Position numbers and translations under genes: made by a program
Shown here: positions 1-5,569 of the stretch, one piece after another
Layout: every line of letters starts with the position of its first letter
Numbering within the stretch: the stretch's first letter is position 1
Notes under the pieces: model-generated
Databases searched by the model: none
Seen by the model: only the letters and a program-made list of their open reading frames with translations
Told to the model about the DNA's origin: nothing
NCBI GenBank assembly: GCA_021647805.1
Contig: JAKITZ010000168.1
Span: 1 to 5,569, forward strand
Source: Robiginitomaculum sp.
GTDB taxonomy: Bacteria > Pseudomonadota > Alphaproteobacteria > Caulobacterales > Maricaulaceae
DNA length: 5,569 bases
Direction of reading: 5' to 3'

Positions 1-386
1 CATACCTGTTTTCCAACGCATTGCCGCCAATGTTGTGTACTGCCGGCAGTAAATCTTTGGAATTGGTGAAAAATGGTAGCAAATTACGCGAGAAACTGTT
101 TGCTAATGCCAAACGCTTCAGAGCCGGCATGAGTGCTGTTGGCTTTGATCTAACGCCCGGAGAACACCCGATCATTCCGGTAATGTTAGGTGATGCAAAA
201 TTGGCGCAAGACATGGCGGCTAAATTGCTGGAGCAAGGAATTTATGTAATCGGCTTCTCGTTTCCGGTTGTACCAAAAGGCCAAGCAAGGATACGAACGC
301 AAATGTCGGCGGCACACACGTTTGAGCAAATCGACTTTGCGATTGCAGCTTTCACCAAAGTTGGCAAGGAATTAGGGGTGATTTGA
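1..386 (+). CDS. kbl: 2-amino-3-ketobutyrate CoA ligase (glycine C-acetyltransferase), C-terminal part
   Basis: This is the C-terminal third of Kbl, the cytosolic PLP enzyme that cleaves 2-amino-3-ketobutyrate with CoA to glycine and acetyl-CoA, the second step of threonine breakdown. The frame is open from the first base (first whole codon at 3, reading YLFSNALPP) to TGA 384-386, giving about 127 residues of a protein that is about 398 residues in E. coli. The text follows E. coli Kbl closely: IIPVMLGDA, then GIYVIGFSFPVVPKGQARIR, then TQMSAAHT. The Arg in RIRTQMSAAHT is the conserved carboxylate-binding position of the alpha-oxoamine synthase family. The PLP lysine lies upstream of the window, so catalytic completeness cannot be judged. 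The stop overlaps the tdh start by one base (TGATG), so the two genes are probably translationally coupled. The ATG at 30 is internal, not a start. Confidence 0.96.
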   Translation, partial: YLFSNALPPMLCTAGSKSLELVKNGSKLREKLFANAKRFRAGMSAVGFDLTPGEHPIIPVMLGDAKLAQDMAAKLLEQGIYVIGFSFPVVPKGQARIRTQMSAAHTFEQIDFAIAAFTKVGKELGVI

Positions 387-1408
387 TGAAAGCATTAGTC
401 AAAGCCGAACCAACAACCGGCATTTGGATGCAAGATGTTCCTGTACCCAAGCCTGCCCATGATGAAGTGCTTATCAAGATCAGGAAAACCGCAATTTGCG
501 GTACTGATATTCATATCTATAACTGGGATCAGTGGGCGCAAGAAAACGTGCCGATACCATTGATTACAGGTCATGAATTTATGGGTGAAATTGTCGAGCT
601 GGGCAGTAATGTAACCCGTCATAAGGTCGGCCTTAGGGTTTCCGGCGAGGGGCATGTGGTTGGCGATCGTTCTCGTGCGGCGCGGGAAGGTAAATGGCAC
701 CTATCGCCGGACACCAAGGGGGTAGGGGTCAACCGCAATGGTGCCTTTGCCGAGTATCTGGCATTGCCGGCGTTTAACGTGGTGCCATTGCCGCAGCACG
801 TGTCCGATGATGTCGGTGCAATCCTTGACCCGCTTGGCAATGCCACTCATGCCGCGCTTACCTTTGATCTGGTCGGTGAAGACGTATTGATCACTGGCGC
901 CGGACCAATAGGGGCTATGGCTGGTGCTATTGCCCGTCATGCCGGGGCGCGTCATGTGGTGATCACTGATATAAACCAATCTCGTCTTGATCTGGCGGCC
1001 AAGCTGGCAGATGTGCGAACGGTAAATGTGGCCAATGAGGACTTGCGCGATGTGATGAGCGAACTTGGCATGACCGAGGGCTTTGATGTGGGCTTAGAGA
1101 TGTCCGGCGCCGAGCCAGCTTTTGCGCAAATGACCGATACCATGGTGATGGGTGGTAAAATCGCCATGTTAGGCATTCCACCGGGAGAAACAAAGGTCAA
1201 TTGGGGCGTTATCGTTACTAAGGCGCTGACCATCCAAGCGATCTATGGCCGCAGAATGTTTGAAACTTGGTACAAAATGCTGGCCATGCTTGGCTCTGGC
1301 TTAAACGTCGATGGCATCATCACCGATCATTACGCTATAGATGACTTCCAGGCGGGCTTTGACAAAATGCGCAGTGGAGAAAGCGGGAAAGTTATATTGG
1401 AATGGTGA
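386..1408 (+). CDS. tdh: L-threonine 3-dehydrogenase lacking the structural-zinc cysteines
   Basis: Tdh is a cytosolic zinc- and NAD-dependent medium-chain dehydrogenase that oxidises L-threonine to 2-amino-3-ketobutyrate, the substrate of the upstream kbl product. The protein has 340 residues, against 341 in E. coli, and aligns almost without gaps. Catalytic zinc ligands Cys38, His63 and Glu64 are present (AICGTD; GHEF). The Rossmann motif GAGPIG spans about 171-176, with the NAD-ribose Asp near 195 (ITDIN). Later blocks EGFDVGLEMSGA, AMLGIPPG and GRRMFETWYKM are typical. The oddity is the structural-zinc lobe: positions 93, 96, 99 and 107, all Cys in E. coli Tdh, are Gly, Ser, Ala and Ser. 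The nearby GDRV motif reads GLRV. The start is ATG 386, with an AGGGG ribosome site at 374-378 seven bases away; the in-frame TTG at 383 lies inside the kbl end and is less likely. The catalytic site is intact, so an active enzyme is expected. Confidence 0.95.
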   Translation: MKALVKAEPTTGIWMQDVPVPKPAHDEVLIKIRKTAICGTDIHIYNWDQWAQENVPIPLITGHEFMGEIVELGSNVTRHKVGLRVSGEGHVVGDRSRAAREGKWHLSPDTKGVGVNRNGAFAEYLALPAFNVVPLPQHVSDDVGAILDPLGNATHAALTFDLVGEDVLITGAGPIGAMAGAIARHAGARHVVITDINQSRLDLAAKLADVRTVNVANEDLRDVMSELGMTEGFDVGLEMSGAEPAFAQMTDTMVMGGKIAMLGIPPGETKVNWGVIVTKALTIQAIYGRRMFETWYKMLAMLGSGLNVDGIITDHYAIDDFQAGFDKMRSGESGKVILEW

Positions 1409-1506
1409 GGGTGGATGACTGAACCTCGTCTGGCGGTGGCACTTAAATTGAGTATTTGGAATTCATATATCGCTGGTGTTTTCCTCCACTTCATCTAGTA
1501 TACATT

Positions 1507-1683
1507 ACAAATTCATCACAAACAGGATTGATTCACATGAAAACTCTAACATATACATTAATAGGTGCCGCTTCATTACTGGTGTTGGCCGCTTGTTCAG
1601 ATGAAACGGCATCGGAAGTTGCCAAAGACGCATCCGAAGTAATGACGGACGTAAAAGGCGAAGTTGATACGATGGCTGAAGAC
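1507..1683 (+). repeat. Upstream copy of duplicated 5' block (partner 2265-2441)
   Basis: This stretch aligns without gaps to 2265-2441. The 30 bases before the start codon match at about 19 of 30 positions by hand count. After the first base of the start codon, 41 consecutive bases are identical, covering most of the signal peptide. Similarity then continues at protein level through the acidic linker to about residue 49 (SDETASEVAKDASEV against SNETPSEATNDAPEV). Together with the 3' remnant at 1916-2158, this shows that a whole lipoprotein locus was duplicated in tandem. Similarity stops where the 33-bp repeats take over. Confidence 0.88.
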
Positions 1684-1896
1684 GTAAAATCCGAAGTTGT
1701 TGATGTAACTGGAGATGCAAAGTCCGAAGTTGTTGAAACGGTTGAAGATGCAAAGTCCGAAGTTGTTGAAACGGTTGAAGATGTAAAGTCCGAAGTTGTT
1801 GAAGCGGCTGAAGACGTAAAGTCCGAAGTTGTTGAAGCGGCTGAAGATTTAAAGTCCAAAGTGGTCGAAGCGGCTGAAGGTGCAAAACCAGAATAG
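1537..1896 (+). CDS. Small acidic lipoprotein with 11-residue amphipathic repeats
   Basis: A 119-residue lipoprotein of unknown function. It has a signal peptide with lipobox LAAC (Cys20); Ser at +2 suggests sorting to the outer membrane. The mature part is low-complexity: degenerate 11-mers at about residues 26-47, six clean 11-mers at 48-113 of the form EDVKSEVVEAA, and a partial unit EGAKPE to the end. Val and Ala recur at fixed places between Glu, Asp and Lys, which predicts a long amphipathic helix or right-handed coiled coil, as in LEA-type and other hendecad proteins; the net charge is acidic. There are no cysteines after Cys20 and no enzyme motif. ATG 1537 is chosen because the signal peptide begins there, AGGA lies at 1524-1527, and the paralogue at 2295 starts at the same point. 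The upstream in-frame ATG at 1456 would spoil the signal peptide. It may be a neofunctionalised paralogue of the downstream carbonic anhydrase-like gene, or a truncated gene on its way out. Confidence 0.75.
   Translation: MKTLTYTLIGAASLLVLAACSDETASEVAKDASEVMTDVKGEVDTMAEDVKSEVVDVTGDAKSEVVETVEDAKSEVVETVEDVKSEVVEAAEDVKSEVVEAAEDLKSKVVEAAEGAKPE
1645..1893 (+). repeat. 33-bp tandem repeat array (11-codon units)
   Basis: Complete units start at 1678, 1711, 1744, 1777, 1810 and 1843, followed by a partial unit at 1876-1893; a degenerate unit precedes them at 1645-1677. The core of each unit is AAGTCCGAAGTTGTTGAA or a close variant. The units at 1777 and 1810 encode the identical 11-mer, and those at 1711 and 1744 differ by one residue. 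Nearly identical neighbours suggest recent expansion by slippage or unequal recombination. Because the unit is a multiple of three, copy-number change alters protein length and not frame. The array also leaves long open frames on the opposite strand, which I read as artefacts. Confidence 0.93.
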
Positions 1897-1915
1897 CTAG
1901 CTCCTTTGCGGCAAT

Positions 1916-2158
1916 GCCAAAGCAATCCTTTCTGGCTCTGGTGATCCTGTAGTGTTTCGTGGTTCAGCCATAAGGCCTAGTTATACCAGTCTAATTGTTC
2001 ACCATTACCGGTGACTTGGGGTGTGTGGCTCGTGTGTGTCGAAGTTGACATCGACTCGCTGAATTAGTGGTGCGCTAAAGGTAGCGTATTTAATGAAACC
2101 AAGTCATGGTGTTCACCAGTTGGTAACGGTTCCTGAGCTGTTGTTGGCGGTTAAGTGA
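1916..2158 (+). pseudogene. Decayed 3' remnant of a delta-class carbonic anhydrase-like gene
   Basis: This stretch aligns along its length with the last 82 codons of the intact gene downstream (2940-3185), at about 78% nucleotide identity by hand count. Readable pieces include SGDPVVFRGS at 1937-1966, VDIDSLN just before 2065 and HQLVT followed by PELLLAV at the end. Three lesions break it: a one-base deletion near 1985 (TATACC against TATAACC), a TAG at 2065-2067 where the paralogue has a Glu codon, and a two-base deletion near 2104-2107. Many differences are third-position and synonymous, suggesting the copy diverged under constraint before it was lost. It starts 19 bases after the stop of the repeat lipoprotein and ends at a TGA (2156-2158) matching the paralogue's stop. 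The zinc-binding core corresponding to paralogue residues 50-215 is absent. Confidence 0.88.
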
Positions 2159-2264
2159 AATCTCTACTAGCCATTTATTTTCTATTGCCTGTCTTTTCTC
2201 GAAAAACTATGGAAACCCTTAAGATACAACTGGCTTTTTGGGTTTCTTGTCATATCTTTATTAT

Positions 2265-2441
2265 ACAAATTTAACCTCAACGGAGACGATTCGCGTGAAA
2301 ACTCTAACATATACATTAATAGGTGCCGCTTCATTATTGGTTTTGGCCGCTTGTTCTAACGAAACCCCATCAGAAGCTACCAATGATGCCCCTGAAGTTA
2401 AGGTGGAAGCGAAAGCTGAGATAGTTGCTGCCACAGAAGAA
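2265..2441 (+). repeat. Downstream copy of duplicated 5' block (partner 1507-1683)
   Basis: Ungapped partner of 1507-1683, holding the leader, ribosome site, start codon, signal peptide and acidic linker of the intact paralogue. The start codon is GTG here and ATG in the upstream copy. In this copy the linker leads straight into the enzyme domain, with no 33-bp array. It is probably the ancestral arrangement. Confidence 0.86.
2282..2285 (+). promoter_or_regulatory. Ribosome binding site that fixes the GTG start at 2295
   Basis: GGAG lies nine bases before GTG 2295. It occupies nearly the same place as AGGA before ATG 1537 in the duplicated copy. The longer in-frame reading from TTG 2238 has no comparable site and would bury the signal peptide. 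Confidence 0.7.
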
Positions 2442-3185
2442 ACAAAAAGTTCGAGCGCTAATGAAGATTTATGTTTGACTTTTGGTCCGCAAACTCCGCG
2501 TGATATTTCCAGTAAAGCTGGAATAAATGTGGTTGATTTCGTTATGGCTCCAGCATCAAACCAGTTGAATTTGTGCAACATTCATACTCACACCAATGCT
2601 GAACATAAAGGTCCCGGCTTTTCAGTGTTTGTAAATGACAGTGACAATGGTGGTTATGCTTGTAATGATACCACAGCATTAACCGCAGCCGAGCTTGCGC
2701 CGGTTGAAGGTGATGGCGGCTTTAAGGGCGTGAAACCCGGCGACACCATTGAGGTGCATTGGGTGCATACCAGTTGCGATATTACGCCGGGCGAAGGTCT
2801 TGGTTCATGCTTGAGCGATACTTGTACTGATCCGTTATTACGGGTTGAGGCACAAACATTCTTGGTTGTTAATGACTCTAATGCTTTGAATTTCAATGAT
2901 TTTGGCTATGAAGTAAATACGGTAAACGGCTTACATCAGGCAAAAGCAATTCCCGCAAATTCTGGTGATCCAGTGGTTTTCCGTGGTTCAACAACCGGAC
3001 CTAGCTATAACCAGTCAAAATGTTCGCCATTACAGGTGACATGGAGTGTGCGGCCAATGTGTGTCAAAGTTGACATCAATTCGCTAAATGAATGGGGCGC
3101 TAAAGGTAACGTATTTAACGAAACCAAGTCACATGGTGTTCGCCAGTTGGTAACGGCTCCTGAGTTGTTGTCGGCTATCGAATAA
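2295..3185 (+). CDS. Delta-class carbonic anhydrase-like lipoprotein
   Basis: A 296-residue lipoprotein: signal peptide with lipobox LAAC (Cys20), Ser at +2 (outer-membrane sorting expected), an acidic low-complexity linker at about 21-57, then one globular domain to the end. From memory of the family, the domain matches bacterial proteins annotated as delta-class carbonic anhydrases (zinc enzymes interconverting CO2 and bicarbonate, first known from the diatom Thalassiosira weissflogii). Matching blocks are GPQTPRDIS (64-72), LNLCNIHTHTNAEHKGPGF (91-109), LKPGDTIEVH-like GVKPGDTIEVHWVH (145-158), QVTWSVRP (247-254), GNVFNET (271-277) and HGVRQLV (280-286). His97, His99, His104 and His155 are candidate metal ligands; which ones bind is not shown by sequence. 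Eight cysteines in the domain (60, 94, 123, 161, 172, 177, 243, 256) suit disulfides in the periplasm. The start is GTG with GGAG nine bases upstream. A decayed copy of its 3' end lies upstream, and a terminator follows at 3233-3268. Confidence 0.78.
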   Translation: MKTLTYTLIGAASLLVLAACSNETPSEATNDAPEVKVEAKAEIVAATEETKSSSANEDLCLTFGPQTPRDISSKAGINVVDFVMAPASNQLNLCNIHTHTNAEHKGPGFSVFVNDSDNGGYACNDTTALTAAELAPVEGDGGFKGVKPGDTIEVHWVHTSCDITPGEGLGSCLSDTCTDPLLRVEAQTFLVVNDSNALNFNDFGYEVNTVNGLHQAKAIPANSGDPVVFRGSTTGPSYNQSKCSPLQVTWSVRPMCVKVDINSLNEWGAKGNVFNETKSHGVRQLVTAPELLSAIE

Positions 3186-3232
3186 CAAATATTTAATTAG
3201 TATTCTCTTTTTTGAGATGCTATTTTGCATAG

Positions 3233-3268
3233 AAAGCTTGGCTCGGTGCTCACCGAGCCAAACTTTTT
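3233..3268 (+). terminator. Rho-independent terminator
   Basis: TTGGCTCGGTG (3238-3248) and CACCGAGCCAA (3251-3261) are perfect reverse complements, realistically a 10-bp stem with a four-base loop. After a C/A mismatch, AAAG (3233-3236) can also pair with CTTT (3263-3266). A run of five T follows at 3264-3268. It lies 48 bases after the carbonic anhydrase-like stop, so it most simply ends that transcript. It also lies only 22 bases before the next start codon, inside what should be that gene's leader. Confidence 0.87.
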
Positions 3269-3280
3269 GTTGTGTGATCT

Positions 3281-3285
3281 GGAGG
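3281..3285 (+). promoter_or_regulatory. Strong ribosome binding site fixing the start at 3291
   Basis: GGAGG lies five bases before ATG 3291. It settles the start in favour of 3291, where a lipoprotein signal peptide begins, over the in-frame TTG at 3225, which would translate through the terminator hairpin. Confidence 0.85.
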
Positions 3286-3290
3286 GGCAA

Positions 3291-4712
3291 ATGAAATTTC
3301 TATCGCTTTTATTTGCACTAGGCTTAGTCGTTAGTTGTTCGAAGTCAGTAACTAAAGCGTTTGATGAAAATGCCATCGAAAACAACTTAATCCCTGCGGT
3401 TGAGTTTGGTGGTGCGCAGATGAACGATATGACGGTGCAAAGCCGAATGGAACATTATGGTTCTTCTGCATTTAGTATTTCTGTAATAAATGATGGGCAG
3501 ATAGTTTGGACAAAGGCCTACGGAACGTACTTAAGAGATGGTGAGCGGCCTATTTCAATAAATACTAGATTTCAGGCTGCATCGCTAAGTAAAGCGATTG
3601 CCGGCCTTGGGGTGATGAAACTGGTTGACGAAGAAAAAATAGAACTTTTCGCTCCGGTAAATCAATACCTTCAGAGCTGGAGGTTGCCGCAAAGTAAATT
3701 CGCAGCGGTGCCGATAACGGTCAATAATTTATTATCGCATACAGCTGGAGTTTCAACACCTTCATTTTCCGGTTACGGAGCTAATGCGGATTTACCCAAT
3801 ATAAATCAAATCCTTGATGGCCTGCCACCAGCAAATTCATTGGCTGTAGAAGTATCGATAATGCCGGGTGAATATCAATATTCAGGTGGCGGTTATATGG
3901 TTTTGCAAAAAATTATCGAAGATATCAGCGATAAAAGCTTCGAAGAATATATGCAAGGAGCTTTGTTTGCGCCGCTAGGGATTAACCAAACGAGCTTTGA
4001 TGTGATTATGCCGAATGATAAGGCTAATGACATTGCGCCGGGTATGAGTTGGAGTGGCCATACTTATGATGAGGGTTGGTGGATTTATCCGGAAAAGGCA
4101 GCCGCGGGTTTGTGGTCAACGCCTAATGATTTGGCGGTTATTCTAAATTCCTATATTGCCGCTTATCAGGGAAATGAAAATCATTTTTTTTCTCAAGGTA
4201 CAGCGCACTTAATGGCCAAGGAGATTGATCAGAAAATGGGGTTAGGCTTTGGTGTGCATGGCACCGGTAAGGCCTTGCATATGGATCATGCGGGGTGGGC
4301 GCGTGGTTATAGGTCTTACATGGTTGTATTTCCTGAAACCGGTGATGGCGCTGTGTTGATGGCCAATGGTAATGGCTCACATCGCTTGATACAGGAGATG
4401 ACCAGATCAATTGCAAAAGAGTTTGCTTGGCCAGCTTTTAAGTCACAAAAGCTAACTCGGGCAAATTGGACGTTTGAACAACTAAATGAACTTGCAGGGA
4501 ATTATCGGATGAATCCTGCTGGTTTTGTGATTTCATTGGCGGTGAAAGATGATTATTTAATTTTATCAACGCCACGAGGTACTAATTACACGGTTTATCC
4601 TACTGGCGAGAATGAACTTGTGATCATTGAAGATGGGTTACGGATACCTGTTAACCGAGAAGGAAATATATCTTTATCAATGTGGGGAATGCAGGCTGTT
4701 CGTGAGGAGTAG
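3291..4712 (+). CDS. Serine hydrolase lipoprotein, beta-lactamase/PBP-like family
   Basis: A 473-residue protein with a short signal peptide ending in lipobox VVSC (Cys16), so probably a periplasm-facing lipoprotein. The catalytic domain is of the class C beta-lactamase/esterase-like family (Pfam Beta-lactamase, PF00144). It has nucleophile motif S-L-S-K at 98-101 (AASLSKAIAGLG), LLSHTAG at 147-153, second motif Y-S-G at 197-199 in YQYSGGGY, AAAGLWSTPNDLA at 270-282, and a likely third motif H-A-G at 333-335 in place of the KTG of true beta-lactamases. A beta-rich C-terminal extension (about 390-473, from ELAGNYRM) resembles the tail domain of many such hydrolases. The family includes peptidases, esterases and beta-lactamases; substrate cannot be read from sequence, and resistance should not be assumed. 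It stands alone between a terminator and the nucleoside operon. An eight-T run at 4184-4191 lies inside the gene, but the frame is intact. Confidence 0.88.
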   Translation: MKFLSLLFALGLVVSCSKSVTKAFDENAIENNLIPAVEFGGAQMNDMTVQSRMEHYGSSAFSISVINDGQIVWTKAYGTYLRDGERPISINTRFQAASLSKAIAGLGVMKLVDEEKIELFAPVNQYLQSWRLPQSKFAAVPITVNNLLSHTAGVSTPSFSGYGANADLPNINQILDGLPPANSLAVEVSIMPGEYQYSGGGYMVLQKIIEDISDKSFEEYMQGALFAPLGINQTSFDVIMPNDKANDIAPGMSWSGHTYDEGWWIYPEKAAAGLWSTPNDLAVILNSYIAAYQGNENHFFSQGTAHLMAKEIDQKMGLGFGVHGTGKALHMDHAGWARGYRSYMVVFPETGDGAVLMANGNGSHRLIQEMTRSIAKEFAWPAFKSQKLTRANWTFEQLNELAGNYRMNPAGFVISLAVKDDYLILSTPRGTNYTVYPTGENELVIIEDGLRIPVNREGNISLSMWGMQAVREE

Positions 4713-4807
4713 CCAAGATTTTACTCATAATTTCTTGTAAAGTGTATCAGTGATATTTACAGCTTACGGGCTTGATCCAAGGTGATGATGCTTTTAATAA
4801 TAGGGAT

Positions 4808-5194
4808 ATGAAAAATCTTTCAAATGCTGCAAAAGCAGCCATGCAAAAAGCCTATGCACCATATTCAAATTACAGTGTGGGTGCGGCAGTTCGTGGCAGT
4901 AATGGCGAAGTTTATTCTGGCTGTAATGTCGAAAATGCAGCCTATCCATTAGGCAATTGCGCCGAAACCTCAGCTATTGCCGCAATGATAGCCGGTGGCG
5001 AGCGCGAAATAGCCGAAGTTTTCATTATGACCAAGGGCGCAAAGCCCGGCACTCCTTGCGGTGGGTGTCGTCAGCGATTGGCTGAATTTGCAAGCGCAGA
5101 TGTGTTGGTGCATTGCGCTTTAGAAGGCGGCGAAGTAAACACCTATACAATGGGAGAATTACTCCCTCACGCGTTTGATTTGAAAGAACAATAA
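4808..5194 (+). CDS. cdd: Cytidine deaminase (short, tetrameric type)
   Basis: A cytosolic zinc enzyme that deaminates cytidine and deoxycytidine to uridine and deoxyuridine in pyrimidine salvage. The protein has 128 residues from ATG 4808, near the usual 130-136 for the tetrameric class and well short of the roughly 290 of E. coli Cdd. Seen motifs are AYAPYSNYSVGAA (15-27), GCNVENAAYP (38-47), the zinc ligand and catalytic glutamate in C51-A-E53, and the remaining ligands in PC84GGC87RQ. The residue after the catalytic Glu is Thr; in B. subtilis Cdd it is an Arg that tempers the charge of the three-thiolate zinc site. The start is uncertain: AGGG (4802-4805) is only two bases from ATG 4808, while TTG 4772 would add 12 residues without a clear ribosome site. 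The gene leads directly into the purine nucleoside phosphorylase gene. Confidence 0.95.
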   Translation: MKNLSNAAKAAMQKAYAPYSNYSVGAAVRGSNGEVYSGCNVENAAYPLGNCAETSAIAAMIAGGEREIAEVFIMTKGAKPGTPCGGCRQRLAEFASADVLVHCALEGGEVNTYTMGELLPHAFDLKEQ

Positions 5195-5196
5195 TA

Positions 5197-5569
5197 ATGA
5201 GAACAGTCATCAGCAAAGCCGTTGAATATATTGAACGTCGCTGTGAGCAAAAACAACGATTGGCAATAGTGCTTGGCTCCGGCCTTGGCGGACTTGTTGA
5301 TCTGGTGGAAGACAAAATAGTTATTCCTTATGCCGATATTCCCGGATTTCCGGTATCAACAGTTGCTTCTCATTCCGGTGATCTGGTGTTGGGACAGATA
5401 AACGGCCTTGATGTGGCTTTGATGGCTGGTCGGATACATTATTACGAAGATGGTAATCCGGCGGCAATGATGGTGCCATTAGAGGTGTTATGGAATATTG
5501 GCTGTCGGACAATGTTACTTACAAATGCAGCTGGTAGTGTGCGTGAGAAAGTGCCGCCAGCCAGTGCTT
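5197..5569 (+). CDS. punA: Purine nucleoside phosphorylase, N-terminal part
   Basis: The first 124 residues of a trimeric-type (PNP/MTAP family) purine nucleoside phosphorylase, which splits purine (deoxy)nucleosides with phosphate to the base and (deoxy)ribose 1-phosphate. Visible family motifs are LGSGLGGL (26-33), IPGFPVSTV then SHSG (48-61, the phosphate-binding His region), AGRIHYYED (77-85) and LTNAAGS (108-114). The start ATG 5197 lies two bases after the cdd TAA, with no strong ribosome site of its own, so translation coupled to cdd is likely. The frame stays open to the last base; the distal half of the protein, with the purine-specifying Glu or Asn region, is outside the window. Adenine- versus guanine-type preference therefore cannot be judged. 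The symbol punA is used by analogy. Confidence 0.94.
   Translation, partial: MRTVISKAVEYIERRCEQKQRLAIVLGSGLGGLVDLVEDKIVIPYADIPGFPVSTVASHSGDLVLGQINGLDVALMAGRIHYYEDGNPAAMMVPLEVLWNIGCRTMLLTNAAGSVREKVPPASA

Noticed and set aside
1505..1925. Two long open frames on the minus strand across the repeat lipoprotein, rich in repeated Leu-Gln-Pro or Ser-Thr units.
   Set aside because: They exist because the 33-bp repeat lacks stops in those frames; neither has a convincing start or family match, while the plus-strand frame has a lipobox and ribosome site.
2207..2275. Inverted pair GAAACCC (2212-2218) / GGGTTTC (2240-2246), and TTGTCA (2247-2252) with TATTAT or TATACA nearby as a promoter for the gene at 2295.
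   Set aside because: The inverted pair has a 21-base gap and no T-run. The TTGTCA box is too close to the TATTAT/TATACA boxes, and the one at 17-base spacing would start RNA at the ribosome site. A promoter is expected here, but its boxes cannot be fixed by eye.
3197..3385. Minus-strand open frame over the terminator and hydrolase start.
   Set aside because: Its resemblance to the plus-strand frame there (GSVSTEP against GSVLTEP) comes only from the palindromic hairpin; no ribosome site or family match.
4184..4191. Run of eight T inside the serine hydrolase gene as a possible phase-variation tract.
   Set aside because: The gene is intact in this window, the run is short and lies late in the gene, and nothing else suggests contingency switching.
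4713..4807. TTTACT (4720) or TTGTAA (4735) as -35 boxes for cdd.
   Set aside because: No acceptable -10 at 16-18 bases; matches to consensus are too weak to annotate, although a promoter for the cdd operon is expected in this gap.

Overview
The window looks like a chromosomal segment of a moderately AT-rich proteobacterium, most likely a marine alphaproteobacterium. This is inference from protein flavour: a short tetrameric-type cytidine deaminase followed directly by a purine nucleoside phosphorylase, a Kbl/Tdh pair whose Tdh lacks the structural-zinc cysteines, and Gram-negative lipoprotein signals. No marker gene fixes the taxon. All genes are on the + strand.

Layout. (1) 1-1408: the end of a threonine-degradation operon, with the 3' part of kbl and a complete tdh joined by a one-base TGATG overlap. 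(2) 1507-3185: two tandem paralogous loci. The downstream one (2295-3185) is an intact lipoprotein resembling delta-class carbonic anhydrases. The upstream one has the same signal peptide and acidic linker, but its catalytic core is gone. In its place is an array of 33-bp repeats encoding 11-residue amphipathic units (CDS 1537-1896), followed by a decayed fragment of the carbonic anhydrase C-terminus (1916-2158) carrying two frameshifts and a nonsense codon. (3) 3233-3268: a strong intrinsic-terminator hairpin just ahead of the next gene. (4) 3291-4712: a lipoprotein serine hydrolase of the beta-lactamase/penicillin-binding-protein-like family. (5) 4808-5569: the start of a nucleoside-salvage operon, cdd followed two bases later by a purine nucleoside phosphorylase gene that runs off the window.

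How they work together. Tdh oxidises threonine to 2-amino-3-ketobutyrate, which Kbl cleaves with CoA to glycine and acetyl-CoA. Cdd and PunA feed pyrimidine and purine nucleosides into salvage. The central lipoproteins are envelope proteins with no visible functional link to either metabolic operon.

The most notable point is the middle region. A duplicated carbonic anhydrase locus appears to have been remodelled into a short repeat lipoprotein, with the fossil of the old 3' end still readable downstream.
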